64,000 bases of DNA from Desulfoscipio geothermicus (GTDB lineage: Bacteria > Bacillota > Desulfotomaculia > Desulfotomaculales > Desulfallaceae): contig JAENYS010000001.1 in assembly GCA_016841645.1 (NCBI GenBank), positions 248,001 to 312,000 on the forward strand, written 5' to 3'. Below are positions 22,068-32,360 of this stretch, one piece after another. The first letter of the stretch is position 1, and each line of letters starts with the position of its first letter. A program made the translations under genes and the position numbers. The notes under the pieces were generated by a model. The model worked only from the letters and a program-made list of their open reading frames with translations, did no database searches and was not told the DNA's origin.

Positions 22068-22697
22068 TCACCTCCTGACCCCGGGTATTACTAACGTTGC
22101 CGTAATATCACGATTATCTATAGTGCTGTCCACCTGGAACAACCAGTGTCCCATGGAGTCAAAAATAAACTGCACCTTACCATGCTCGTCTGCTATTAAG
22201 CTATGGGCAAACCCGGTCCCCTCATAAAGGTGGTAAGTGGCCTGCACACGTGCACCAGCCAATGGTATGCCGTTATTCAGCACGGTCAAAACAATAGTAT
22301 CTCCCGGGTTGAATTCGCCGTAAGTATCCGGTACAATTTCAAGACCCCGGTTAATGGCCGCACCGTGCCCATGCACATGGTGTCCTACGGGCACTAGTAC
22401 CCTGGCCCACTGCCCACTGGGGATGCCACTTTCCACCTGCGCAGTATACAATCCTTCATGTCCGCAGTTGAAAACAAGTAAATAATACAAACCGTCCAAA
22501 GCAGAGGTTATTTGCGCCTGTATCCGTGCGCCGGAGGGATCCACCACATATCCTTTCCAGCTGGTGGAGTCCCCGGCACCTTCATTTTGCATAGCCCTTC
22601 CCCATAATACCTTAACCTCAATGTTATCACCGTGGTGAAAATGCAAGTGAGTTGGTTCCAACCAAATAGCCTGCCGAACCGTCGATTTTTCCGTCAT
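22068..22697 (-). CDS. DUF4198/NikM-like protein
   Basis: A 209-residue protein of beta-sandwich type. HLHFHHGDNIEVKVLWG near the start and HHVHGHGAAINRG in the middle are His-rich; the C-terminal part (GDTIVLTVLNNGIPLAGARV) has the shape of a DUF4198 domain, which is found in metal-uptake components such as NikM. No signal peptide follows the chosen ATG (22697, AAGGTGG upstream), which is unusual for an extracellular metal protein. A longer upstream frame has a hydrophobic stretch but no ribosome-binding site. Confidence 0.6.
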   Translation of the reverse strand: MTEKSTVRQAIWLEPTHLHFHHGDNIEVKVLWGRAMQNEGAGDSTSWKGYVVDPSGARIQAQITSALDGLYYLLVFNCGHEGLYTAQVESGIPSGQWARVLVPVGHHVHGHGAAINRGLEIVPDTYGEFNPGDTIVLTVLNNGIPLAGARVQATYHLYEGTGFAHSLIADEHGKVQFIFDSMGHWLFQVDSTIDNRDITATLVIPGVRR

Positions 22698-22981
22698 TAT
22701 AAACCACCTTCCGTGTATTCTCCTGCAACATGAATATAGTTGAATATAGTATAACCGGTAAAAAAGCCTATACTGCAAAAAAACCATGAAAACCTGTCTT
22801 TTCAAAGACCTACATGGAGTTCATGGCTAAAGTAAATATTCAGAGGGTATATGTACATCGTGTATCTATATACTTAACACAATTAACAAAAATCACTCGG
22901 AATCTTCATGTACCTTGGAAAATTATACTAAAATATACTCTAAAAATCAACCAAATTGCACATAAAGGAAATCATTAAACT

Positions 22982-23006
22982 TAAAAACAATCCCCGCTAA
23001 TGCGGG
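22982..23006 (-). terminator. Terminator after rsgI
   Basis: CCCGC-taat-GCGGG with a TTGTTTTTAA tail on the minus strand. Confidence 0.7.
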
Positions 23007-23020
23007 CCCCTTTGCCCGGC

Positions 23021-24286
23021 CTAATTTTGTTTAGCTTTGTTTCCATTCTGCGAATACTTGTCCGTTGAGTTGACTCCTTTTTTACCGGAAAAATAAGCAT
23101 TATTTTGGGAAACAGACTGTTTTCCCTGGGCTTCGATTTGACTATCACTACTAGAATTTTTTTTAGCACTGTCTTCATTTTGCAATTGCCGGTCCTGTTG
23201 CCCCGGCCTTGTTTCTTCCGAAAAATGACCATTACCCTGCGGAACAGACTGTTTTTCCCGGGCATTGGCCTTACTACTTTTATTAGAATTTTGTTTTTCT
23301 TGATTATTTTTGGTTGCTCTATCCTCAACTGGAGATAATGATACCGGTGTGTTCGACTTGTCAATACTATCGAGCTTATCATTTTTGTCAAACCTAACGG
23401 GTTTATCGGGCTTATTGGATTTATCGGGCTTATTTGTTTTATCAGGGGATTTACCAGGCTTATCGGTTATATCAAGTTTATCGGGGCTATCCTGTTGATC
23501 GGGTAGAACAGTTTGCATTAATTCCCCAACCTGAAAGTTCTTCTGTACTTCCAATTTCCGAATACTTTCTTTCCTTAATTCTTGATCGGTTATTTGTACC
23601 CCGTTCTTCCGCGCTTCTCTCTGCAGTAGATAGCGACCGGGGGTGACACTGTTCTCACGCGCCTTCTTCATTTCATCCAAATTAGCGTTAGCTACAATTA
23701 ATTCCGCGCCCACTCCGGATTCATTTATGGTGTTATTTATGGAAGTATATACACAATCATAAACCTCTTTAATTTGTTCATTTTCCTTACTCTCTATATA
23801 TGTTTTATTTCTCTTGGCATCAGTAACTGTTGCAAGCACAAGATTCTCTTGACCCTGGTTTAAATAATGATATTCAACACACCCGGCAATTATTTTCTGC
23901 ACACCTTTATCCAGCGGTTCATGCAGCACATCTACCCGTTGTATAAGTTTTTTTCCTTCATCATTAAGGCCCCTGGCGGAAATAATCTCATTATCAACAT
24001 CAATAGCCAGTTCCAAGCTGGGGTTGATGTCCAGGGCAACATAAGCCACTGCCCTGGGAAGCATTGCATTAAAAGTCCACCAGGCTAAAACAACTACCAT
24101 TATCGAAGCCACTGCCAAATAAGTTGCTTTAAACCGGTATATTACCGGCCGGTTAAATACTATTTCCCGCCCAACCTCCACACCGCTACGAGGCTTTGAA
24201 ACTTCCAGATACTGGCCATCGCCGGTTATAACTATACAACTTCTTTTTTTTATTTCTAAAACCAATCCCCGGCTCTGCCCCATCAA
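23021..24286 (-). CDS. rsgI: RsgI-family anti-sigma-I factor
   Basis: A 421-residue single-pass membrane protein. Residues 1-50 are the RsgI N-terminal anti-sigma domain (LVLEIKKRSCIVITGDGQYL); one transmembrane helix follows at about 55-77 (YLAVASIMVVVLAWW), then the extracellular ALDINPSLELAIDVDNEI domain typical of RsgI. The C-terminal 180 residues are low complexity, with Lys-Pro-Asp repeats (KTNKPDKSNKPDKPV) and Asn/Gln/Ser-rich sequence; no carbohydrate-binding module is seen. The ATG overlaps the sigI stop (ATGA). It holds sigma-I at the membrane until an outside signal leads to its cleavage. Confidence 0.9.
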   Translation of the reverse strand: MMGQSRGLVLEIKKRSCIVITGDGQYLEVSKPRSGVEVGREIVFNRPVIYRFKATYLAVASIMVVVLAWWTFNAMLPRAVAYVALDINPSLELAIDVDNEIISARGLNDEGKKLIQRVDVLHEPLDKGVQKIIAGCVEYHYLNQGQENLVLATVTDAKRNKTYIESKENEQIKEVYDCVYTSINNTINESGVGAELIVANANLDEMKKARENSVTPGRYLLQREARKNGVQITDQELRKESIRKLEVQKNFQVGELMQTVLPDQQDSPDKLDITDKPGKSPDKTNKPDKSNKPDKPVRFDKNDKLDSIDKSNTPVSLSPVEDRATKNNQEKQNSNKSSKANAREKQSVPQGNGHFSEETRPGQQDRQLQNEDSAKKNSSSDSQIEAQGKQSVSQNNAYFSGKKGVNSTDKYSQNGNKAKQN

Positions 24287-25044
24287 TCAGCACCCCCTTG
24301 CGGTAACCTGACATATGAATTTAAATAAATATACTCTTCACGGTGATATAATAAAACGGCTATCCCTATAATGTATTTACGCCCTCGTTCCAACACCTTG
24401 CGACTTATACCCGTGCCCATTTCCACTTCCCGCATGGGCAGCCTCTTACTAACCTGCAAAGTATCATATAACGAGCTATGCTCCACAATATAGCAAGCAG
24501 CCCGGATTAATGTTTCCCTGGTGTCCCGGTGCTTGGGTGACGATTTGACAAGCTCCTGAAACGTTATACCCAGTCTAGTAATTTTCAAATTGTAGTCTTT
24601 AATCTCCTCTATTCTTTCACGATTAGCAGTTTCTTTAATATATCTCTCCAAAGAAGCATCGTTTTCAACTTGACTAATTGTACTTTCCTGCGGGCCTTCA
24701 GACATATGCAGTTCTACCCGGTTCCATCTTGTTTCTTTGCGCAAATAGTCAGTTACCCGGCTTCTTATCACCATGCGAGCGAAAGCGGTAAAAGGTACCC
24801 CCATTTTTTCTTTAAATCTATCGATTGCCTCATTAAAAGCTATCAGGCCAATGCTAAGTTCATCATCGCGCTCCCAGCTCAAACTGCGACCGCAAAGACG
24901 ACCCACCACTCCGGCAATAAAGGGTTTGGCATCCGCAATAAACTTTTCTCTGGACGATTCGTCACCTTCCTTGATATTTTGCAGACAAACTTCCAGTTCA
25001 TCCCCAAATAGCACACTGCCACACTCCTCCTGGTGCTGCTCCAT
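24283..25044 (-). CDS. sigI: RNA polymerase sigma factor SigI
   Basis: A 253-residue alternative sigma factor. Region 2 includes DELSIGLIAFNEAIDRFKEK and PFTAFARMVIRSRVTDYLRK; region 4 near the C-terminus includes PMREVEMGTGISRKVLERGR. In Bacillus SigI responds to heat and envelope stress and in Clostridium thermocellum to polysaccharides. It is transcribed together with its anti-sigma gene rsgI. Its ATG at 25044 has GAAGGAGCG upstream. Confidence 0.92.
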   Translation of the reverse strand: MEQHQEECGSVLFGDELEVCLQNIKEGDESSREKFIADAKPFIAGVVGRLCGRSLSWERDDELSIGLIAFNEAIDRFKEKMGVPFTAFARMVIRSRVTDYLRKETRWNRVELHMSEGPQESTISQVENDASLERYIKETANRERIEEIKDYNLKITRLGITFQELVKSSPKHRDTRETLIRAACYIVEHSSLYDTLQVSKRLPMREVEMGTGISRKVLERGRKYIIGIAVLLYHREEYIYLNSYVRLPQGGAD

Positions 25045-25363
25045 CGCTCCTTCCCGAAGTAAATCATTTTATTACTATACGGGAATTAATCAGTCTTTCA
25101 AAGGGTAACCTACGGTACAGTTAAGCTAAAATCGCATACCGATAAAGCCGGTATTACGTGTTTGTAAATTTCGGTATCTTATATACTAGCCGGATATATT
25201 AATAAAACTTCACGGATAATCTGTTCATTGTGTGGGGCAACCGCACATGGTATATGCTCGGAAACTTCCATAACAAATGATAGCGTTTTAAAACTAATTA
25301 TTCAACACACATGAATACCTTCCTCCTATGTATATCCGAGCAAAAACATACCTACTACCCAAC
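25045..25363. promoter_or_regulatory. sigI upstream region with TATGCTCG motifs
   Basis: About 320 bases with no credible gene. The motif ATATGCTCG occurs at 25252-25260 and again at 25372-25380, and its inverse (CGAGCA) at 25337-25342 and 25417-25425. The spacing to the SigI start suggests a regulatory use for the copies that are not part of the terminator stem. A strong GGAGGAAG site near 25320 on the minus strand precedes only a four-codon frame. Confidence 0.35.
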
Positions 25364-25425
25364 ATAAAAAAATATGCTCGAGAACTACTTATCCTAAAAG
25401 ACAAGTTGAAGTCCCGCGAGCATAT
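25364..25425 (-). terminator. Terminator after the YteA-like gene
   Basis: ATATGCTCG (25372-25380) pairs with CGAGCATAT (25417-25425); on the minus strand the stem is followed by a run of seven T. The loop is long (~36 bases) with weak inner pairing. Confidence 0.55.
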
Positions 25426-25497
25426 GCTGCTTTAAGACCCAGCTCAAACAATTTTCAAACTTACAATTATTTTAAAAATGTTCAATGGAAAAATATC

Positions 25498-26181
25498 CTA
25501 ACCATCATTTGTTTCCGCAGATTCGTTTTCGTCGTCCTTCCCCCGTGTGTTTTCATAGAAATTGCCGTCACTGCCTACCTCATAAGGTATGTGGTCAACC
25601 AAATCAGTATCGCTAATACCAAACCCTTCCGATTCGCCGGTGCCATAGTAAGCTCCGGCTCCGGAGAGCGGCGAGTGTTCCTGCCACTTGGCCACATCCT
25701 GCCAGGCATCTTCGCCGTCATACTCATTTTTATCAGTGGCATCATTAAAAGTACGGGCAAAGGGCGGCTCCAGGACATCCTCCTCCACCGGTCGCACATT
25801 TTTTCGATGTGAGGGTTCTTCCACCTTGGCCCGGCAACGGACGCACTGGGTGGTGTAGGGAACTGCCCGTAGACGCTCTAGAGGTATTTCTTCACCACAT
25901 ACTTCACATAGGCCGTAATTACCGTTTTCTATCCTTTGCATAGCATGATCAATAGCTTGCACCTTAAGCATGGCATCTTCGCGCAGAGCAAAATCTTTGC
26001 TGCGCTCAAACACTTCGGTGCCCACGTCAGCCGGGTGCTGATCATAGGTAGATAACTCCTCCACAGATTCTGCCAGAGATACTCCCAAGCCCCCGTCATC
26101 AATATGGCTGATGGTTTGCATTAAATTGTTTTTTCCCCGTTCCAATTGATGTTTAAAATCATTCATAAGTTCCTGTTCCAT
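25498..26181 (-). CDS. YteA-family DksA/TraR zinc-finger protein
   Basis: A 227-residue protein with the TraR/DksA C4 zinc finger GLCEVCGEEIPLERLRAVPY then CVRCRAK at about 95-123. An N-terminal helical part and a long acidic tail containing EDAWQDVAKW match the YteA group of spore formers. These proteins are sporulation-linked in Bacillus, and DksA-type folds can enter the RNA polymerase secondary channel. It lies 15 bases after the DUF5665 gene. Confidence 0.85.
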   Translation of the reverse strand: MEQELMNDFKHQLERGKNNLMQTISHIDDGGLGVSLAESVEELSTYDQHPADVGTEVFERSKDFALREDAMLKVQAIDHAMQRIENGNYGLCEVCGEEIPLERLRAVPYTTQCVRCRAKVEEPSHRKNVRPVEEDVLEPPFARTFNDATDKNEYDGEDAWQDVAKWQEHSPLSGAGAYYGTGESEGFGISDTDLVDHIPYEVGSDGNFYENTRGKDDENESAETNDG

Positions 26182-26196
26182 CCGCTACACCCCTTA

Positions 26197-26559
26197 TTAT
26201 TTTTTGCCCAACTGCAATTGCACTATTTTTACCAGATCGGCAATAAAATCACCAATGACAGGCAAGTTTAAGGAAACCAGCCTTTGCATAATTAACACAA
26301 TTATCGCTCCCAAAATGGCAAACCCAATGGCAATGCCCAGCCCTCTGGCAATGCCACTTATAAAATTAACATATATCAACTTATATGGTTTATCCAATAA
26401 ATCCACATATTCGGCCAGCTTCATCTTTTCCATATTAAGAGCCAGCTCTCTAACTTTGTTCTCCAGGGCTTGTAAAACTTTATTTTGATGGTCCTCCTCC
26501 CAGTGGTCGTTCTCCCCTGAGTCTAAAAAATATTTACGCGTTTTGGGCTTTTTATACAT
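26197..26559 (-). CDS. DUF5665 membrane protein
   Basis: A 120-residue protein with a charged helical N-terminus (residues 20-60, QNKVLQALENKVRELALNME), followed by LAEYVDLLDKPYKLIYVNFI and one or two membrane helices (GLGIAIGFAILGAIIVLIM). This is the DUF5665 layout that, as far as I recall, is common in spore-forming Clostridia. It is upstream of the YteA-like gene and probably co-transcribed. Function unknown. Confidence 0.75.
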   Translation of the reverse strand: MYKKPKTRKYFLDSGENDHWEEDHQNKVLQALENKVRELALNMEKMKLAEYVDLLDKPYKLIYVNFISGIARGLGIAIGFAILGAIIVLIMQRLVSLNLPVIGDFIADLVKIVQLQLGKK

Positions 26560-26610
26560 TGTTATAACCCTCCAAACCTTGTTTTAATTTGCCCCGGTTA
26601 TTAATAAAAA

Positions 26611-26645
26611 ATAAATGGCACCGGCAAAACGCCGTGCCATTTTTC
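26611..26645. terminator. Bidirectional terminator between secF and the DUF5665 gene
   Basis: ATGGCACCGGC-aaaac-GCCGTGCCAT with T runs on both strands (TTTTTC rightward, TTTATTTTTTA leftward). Leftward it would end the secDF transcript, about 280 bases past secF. Confidence 0.75.
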
Positions 26646-26923
26646 AGCACAAACAAACATTTCTAAAAAGTTTAACTTTGTCTTATATAAATTGGCGCAC
26701 TAAATCACAGCAGGAGTATCACTTTTTCTTTCTAACATCCATAATCATTTAATCACAACCCGCTTATGAAAATTTCGCTGCCAGCAATTGGCAACTATTT
26801 CTCATTAAAATATTATAACAGTCAATCATTAGATAAAAAGCATCCAAGACACTTTATTACCATCCATAAGCTTTATGCATGTACAATATACATAGCATTT
26901 TCCAATAACAAATACTATCTTAT
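26646..26923. other. Gene-free stretch downstream of secF
   Basis: About 280 AT-rich bases between the secDF operon end and its terminator. I see no gene, repeat or RNA in it. Confidence 0.4.
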
Positions 26924-27787
26924 TTATTTAGCCTTTTTTTCCAAAAGCTTTAAATCAACCCATATCGGACTGGCGTTAAACATTGATGAATACATACCGG
27001 TCGTCACCCCAATTAATAAGGCTAGAACAAAGGTCTTTATAGTGGTGCCGCCCAGGAAATACAGAGCTAATAACACAAACAACACGGTCATTACAGTATT
27101 TATAGACCGAGCCAGGGTCTGCCAAAGACTAACGTTTACCAAATCCTCCAGGGTTTCTCTCTTTTTGCGCATCCTTAAATTCTCCCTGATACGGTCAAAA
27201 ATAACGATTGTGTCATTAATAGAATAACCGATGATGGTTAATATGGCCGCCACTAAGGCGCTATTCACTTCAATCTGGAATATGGAGAATATACCTAGAA
27301 CCACCAGCACGTCGTGCAATATCGCAGTCACTGCAGCCACGCCTTGTTTAAATTCAAAGCGGAAGGTTATATATACTAGCATCAGCGCCGCTGCAACCAG
27401 CAAGGACAAAATGGCATTAATGGTTATCTCCCTACCAACCACCGGTCCCACCCGGTCGTTGCGCAGCAGGTTAACCTCTCCCACCTTTTGCTCCAGAGTG
27501 GAAATCAAGGTAGCGCTTTCTTCCTCGGTAAGCTCCCGGGTTCTAATTAAATAATCGCTGGTACCGCTCTTTTGGACATTGTTGGAAGCTGCGTAACCCA
27601 ACCCCTCAACCACACTGCGCACTTGCTCAATCTTCACGTCCTGCTCAAGTCGAACTTCCACGAGATTACCGCCGATGAAATCAATGCCCAAGTTAAAACC
27701 ACGGGTCACCATGGAGAACAGGCCCGGTAATATAACCAGCAGCGAAATGATGTACCAAATCTTTCTATGTTGCATAAAGTTAAACAT
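26924..27787 (-). CDS. secF: Protein translocase subunit SecF
   Basis: A 287-residue, six-helix RND-type protein. It shows GFNLGIDFIGGNLVEVRLEQ, the first periplasmic region, and the conserved GYSINDTIVIFDRIRENLR loop. With SecD it uses the proton gradient to pull exported chains through SecYEG. ATG 27787 follows AAGGGGGCGGG; an upstream in-frame start lies inside secD and is less likely. Confidence 0.93.
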   Translation of the reverse strand: MFNFMQHRKIWYIISLLVILPGLFSMVTRGFNLGIDFIGGNLVEVRLEQDVKIEQVRSVVEGLGYAASNNVQKSGTSDYLIRTRELTEEESATLISTLEQKVGEVNLLRNDRVGPVVGREITINAILSLLVAAALMLVYITFRFEFKQGVAAVTAILHDVLVVLGIFSIFQIEVNSALVAAILTIIGYSINDTIVIFDRIRENLRMRKKRETLEDLVNVSLWQTLARSINTVMTVLFVLLALYFLGGTTIKTFVLALLIGVTTGMYSSMFNASPIWVDLKLLEKKAK

Positions 27788-27800
27788 TTGTCCCGCCCCC

Positions 27801-29042
27801 TTAAGCGCCATAATAGCGAGGATCTTTAACCACATTGATAGCAGCGGCCAAGTGCAAGAACCATCTGGTTAAAGTGATGGCTGTAAACATACTGACCAAA
27901 ATACCAATGCTCAGCGTCACCGCAAATCCGCGGATCATACTCGACCCGAAAAAATATAACACAACTGCGGCAATCAACGTAGTGACGTTAGCATCGAACA
28001 CGGCCACAAAACCCCGCTTGAATCCGGAGTCTATGGCGGAACGAATGCTTTTACCGGTACGCAGTTCTTCCTTAACCCGCTCGAAAATAATCACGTTAGC
28101 GTCCACGGCAATACCCAGGGACAGCAAGAAACCGGCAATGCCTGGGAGCGTCATGGTAGCATGGATACCAATAAATATGGCCAAAACGACCAGCGCGTAA
28201 AATATAAGTGCAAAATCAGCAATTAATCCGGGAATACGGTAATAAACAAGCATAAAAACTAAAATAGCAACAATACCGACAATGCCGGCATTAATGGACC
28301 TATCCAGGGAGTCCTGGCCTAACTGCGGGCCCACAGTCCGCTTCTCCATCACATCCAGCTGCACAGGCAGAGCGCCGGAGCGCAGCAAAATAGCAATGGT
28401 GTGCGCTTCTTCCAGGCTTTCATAACCCGTGATTCTAGCCTGCCCGTTGGTGATAGGCTCCTGCACCACCGGATTCTGAAGCAGCTCGTTGTCCAAGTAA
28501 ATACCAATGGGCTTACCCACGTTTGCCGTGGTAGCCTGGGCAAATTTAGTGGTACCATCTTTGGTAAAAGTAAGATCTACCTCTACCTGACCGGAGTTGG
28601 GATCCCGAGCCTCCAAAGCGTCCTTCAAATCAGCACCGGTTATAATAGTTTGGCCCAACTCATTTTTAAACTCCAGGTAAGCCGGCTGGATTAAATCCAT
28701 AACGGCTTGTTCAGGGTCATCTATCCCCGCCAGCTCCACAATTATTCTCCGATCGCCCTGGCGCTGGATAAGAGGTTCGGATACCCCGGTTTCATTAATC
28801 CTTCTTTCTAACACAGCCTGGGCCCTTTTCATACTTTCATCAGTAACCTTGGCATTGGGCGCATCCTTGGCTTCCAACACCACATGCACACCGCCCTGCA
28901 AGTCAAGGCCGAGAATAGTTTGATTGCCCCAAGGCAGCCACGGAATATTCTTAAAAATCGGCAGCGGCACCGCCGCTGTTATGCCCAAGATTACAATGCC
29001 CAGTATAATGGCGGCCATGGACAATAGTTTACTCCATCTCAT
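27801..29042 (-). CDS. secD: Protein translocase subunit SecD
   Basis: A 413-residue protein with an N-terminal membrane helix, the LGLDLQGGVHVVLEA motif, the large periplasmic P1 region (residues ~60-230) and five C-terminal helices including GIAVDANVIIFERVKEELR, the proton-path segment. It forms a complex with SecF, encoded 13 bases downstream, and YajC, encoded two genes upstream. The RBS is AAGGGGGAGA. Confidence 0.94.
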   Translation of the reverse strand: MRWSKLLSMAAIILGIVILGITAAVPLPIFKNIPWLPWGNQTILGLDLQGGVHVVLEAKDAPNAKVTDESMKRAQAVLERRINETGVSEPLIQRQGDRRIIVELAGIDDPEQAVMDLIQPAYLEFKNELGQTIITGADLKDALEARDPNSGQVEVDLTFTKDGTTKFAQATTANVGKPIGIYLDNELLQNPVVQEPITNGQARITGYESLEEAHTIAILLRSGALPVQLDVMEKRTVGPQLGQDSLDRSINAGIVGIVAILVFMLVYYRIPGLIADFALIFYALVVLAIFIGIHATMTLPGIAGFLLSLGIAVDANVIIFERVKEELRTGKSIRSAIDSGFKRGFVAVFDANVTTLIAAVVLYFFGSSMIRGFAVTLSIGILVSMFTAITLTRWFLHLAAAINVVKDPRYYGA

Positions 29043-29065
29043 TTTGTCTCTCCCCCTTAGCTCAA

Positions 29066-29725
29066 TTACAATAACTTAGCACCGTTGACCACCAGCTCAA
29101 AAACACAATTTAAAAATACCGCCGCCCTTCTGCATAATATCATTCTGGTTAAGAATATTTCAAAATACTCCATCACAGGCGTTATCTTTATATTGATAGT
29201 CAACTCCATAGTAATAGATCGCTTCTTTTCGTCCACCCAAACTAGGGAGTTTTCCACAGCATAATTAACCCGGTCATGAATATCAAAGGTGGCAAATTCC
29301 GGGTTGCGCACCCGTGAACGATGCACGTCGGACTTATCCGCTAGTATCAGAGACGCCCCCACAGCACTAACGGGCTGTCCGTACTGTTCCTCATGATTGG
29401 CAATAGCTGATATAACGATAGCCACTTCATCGGGATCCATGCCCATTTGCAATAGTATGGGACAGCAAATAGTAGCACCGGAAATACCGTGATCATTCCG
29501 GCTCACTACATTACCCAGGTCATGCAGATAGCCGGCAATAGCCGCCAGTTCAGCCTCCCGCTTACTATAACCAAGCTTATCCAGTATATTTTTGGAAATA
29601 CTGGACACCAGGTTAACATGCCGGTAGCTATGTTCCGTATAGCCCATGGCACCCAGGAATTCGTTACCCTTGCGGATAAAACTATCCAATACCGGGTTAC
29701 GTTTGACATCATCAAGGGTTATCAA
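29066..29725 (-). CDS. HD-domain phosphohydrolase
   Basis: A 219-residue HD protein. His and Asp ligands appear in SYRHVNLVSSI, AGYLHDLGNVVSRNDHG and a later NHEE, the usual metal set. The C-terminal ~60 residues are a small beta domain. TTG 29725 is preferred, placed after GGGGAGG; the upstream GTG overlaps this site. HD proteins of this form are phosphohydrolases with nucleotide or phosphate-ester substrates. It sits between yajC and secD, where a similar gene is found in several Clostridia as far as I recall. Substrate unknown. Confidence 0.82.
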   Translation of the reverse strand: MITLDDVKRNPVLDSFIRKGNEFLGAMGYTEHSYRHVNLVSSISKNILDKLGYSKREAELAAIAGYLHDLGNVVSRNDHGISGATICCPILLQMGMDPDEVAIVISAIANHEEQYGQPVSAVGASLILADKSDVHRSRVRNPEFATFDIHDRVNYAVENSLVWVDEKKRSITMELTINIKITPVMEYFEIFLTRMILCRRAAVFLNCVFELVVNGAKLL

Positions 29726-29792
29726 ACAAAAATGCCTCCCCACACTGCAAAGACGATCAATAAAAAGAGTAGACCCGGTCTACTCCCAAGAA

Positions 29793-30086
29793 TCAATCCT
29801 TGTTATTATTTACATCATTTTCACTGCTCGAAATAAGTTGTGAAACTGCACTTTTCATTATTTCGATACGTACATTTTCAGCAATTCTTAAAATAAAAGC
29901 ATCTTCCTTTACCTTTATAATAGTACCATAAATGCCACCGGCAGTAATAATTCGGTCATTTACCTTAAGACCGGCAACCATTTGCGCGTGTTTTTTCTGG
30001 CGCTGCTGCTGGGGTCTGATCATAATAAACCAAAGTACCGCAAATAAACCGACCATATATAAAATGCTGATAGTGCCTTCACTCAC
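29793..30086 (-). CDS. yajC: Preprotein translocase subunit YajC
   Basis: A 97-residue protein with a single N-terminal membrane helix (SILYMVGLFAVLWFIMI), the conserved RPQQQRQKKHAQMVAGLKVN and a small cytosolic domain. GTG start after AAGGGGGG. It joins SecDF in protein export and lies between tgt and the secDF pair, the common arrangement. Confidence 0.92.
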   Translation of the reverse strand: MSEGTISILYMVGLFAVLWFIMIRPQQQRQKKHAQMVAGLKVNDRIITAGGIYGTIIKVKEDAFILRIAENVRIEIMKSAVSQLISSSENDVNNNKD

Positions 30087-30196
30087 TGTGTTATACCCCC
30101 CCTTCCCAATTTATAAATCAAATATATACTTATTCTTTATTATTATTGATTTCCCTTTTTTATTTTCATCATGTAAATTAATGTATAATGATATAT

Positions 30197-31327
<1,131 letters not shown>

Positions 31328-32350
31328 TCATATTATCAACATTGCATCGCCAAAACTAAAAAACCGGTAGCGCATACGCATTGCCAGAGCATAGGCATCC
31401 AGTAACCGATCCCGACCAACCAGCGCACTCACCATCATTAGCAATGTACTGCGGGGCAAATGAAAATTAGTCACCAGAGCATCCACCGCTCGAAAACTAT
31501 AGCCGGGATAAATGAATATTTCAGTCCACCCCGCCCCCGGCTGCACCATACCATCTCCTAAAGCCGCTGTTTCCAGGCACCGGGTAGTGGTAGTACCCAC
31601 CGCAATTACCCGGCCGCCTCGGGCTTTGGTTTCATTAATTAACCGTGCCGTTTCCGCCGGTACGGAATAATACTCGGCATGCATCCGGTGATTGGTTACC
31701 TTGTCCACTTTAACCGGTCTGAAGGTACCCAGTCCTACGTGCAACAGTACAGGAACAATGGATGTACCCCGGTCCTTTATTTTTTGCAGCAGTTCCGGCG
31801 TAAAATGCAGCCCTGCAGTAGGAGCGGCCGCTGAGCCGGGATCGCGGGCATATACCGTCTGATAGCGACCGGGATCATCAGGTTTTTTTCTAATATATGG
31901 CGGCAGGGGCATTACTCCCAATTTCTCTAATACCTGTTCAAACAAACCCTGGTATTGAAATTTGATTAGGCGGCAACCTTCATCGACCACACCCTCCACA
32001 ATGCCGGTCAATTCATTGCCGAATTTAATAGTTGTTCCAGGCGGGACACGCCGCCCCGGGCGCACCAGCGTTTCCCAGGCATGTTCACTCCGGCGGGTTA
32101 ACAACAAAACTTCTATGGTTGTTCCCGTAACGTCTTTTTTACCCCAAAGACGCGCAGGAATTACTTTTGTGTCATTTATAACCAGCACATCCTGTGGCTT
32201 AATATATTCAATTATATCTTTAAACAGCCTGTGTTCAGGCGCTCCTCCATTTTTATGCAGCACCATCAGCCTAGATTCATCCCGCACAGAAGCAGGCTCC
32301 TGGGCGATCAAATCTTCCGGCAAATAATATTCAAAATCGGCTACCCTCAT
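31328..32350 (-). CDS. queA: S-adenosylmethionine:tRNA ribosyltransferase-isomerase
   Basis: A 340-residue QueA enzyme. It builds epoxyqueuosine by moving the ribose of S-adenosylmethionine to preQ1 in tRNA. It starts MRVADFEYYLPEDLIAQEPA and carries AAPTAGLHFTPELL and the C-terminal NFHLPRSTLLMMVSALVG. It lies ten bases after the SpoIID-like gene and 18 before tgt. Confidence 0.95.
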   Translation of the reverse strand: MRVADFEYYLPEDLIAQEPASVRDESRLMVLHKNGGAPEHRLFKDIIEYIKPQDVLVINDTKVIPARLWGKKDVTGTTIEVLLLTRRSEHAWETLVRPGRRVPPGTTIKFGNELTGIVEGVVDEGCRLIKFQYQGLFEQVLEKLGVMPLPPYIRKKPDDPGRYQTVYARDPGSAAAPTAGLHFTPELLQKIKDRGTSIVPVLLHVGLGTFRPVKVDKVTNHRMHAEYYSVPAETARLINETKARGGRVIAVGTTTTRCLETAALGDGMVQPGAGWTEIFIYPGYSFRAVDALVTNFHLPRSTLLMMVSALVGRDRLLDAYALAMRMRYRFFSFGDAMLII

Positions 32351-32360
32351 GCAGTACCCC

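Noticed and set aside
22981-23391. Minus-strand 136-codon frame inside rsgI
   Set aside because: It lies within the low-complexity part of rsgI in another frame and is rich in Lys/Arg by composition bias.
25300-25325. Four-codon leader peptide after a strong GGAGGAAG site upstream of sigI
   Set aside because: The frame ATG-TGT-GTT-GAA-TAA is too short to support as a gene, and no attenuator structure follows that would give it a role.
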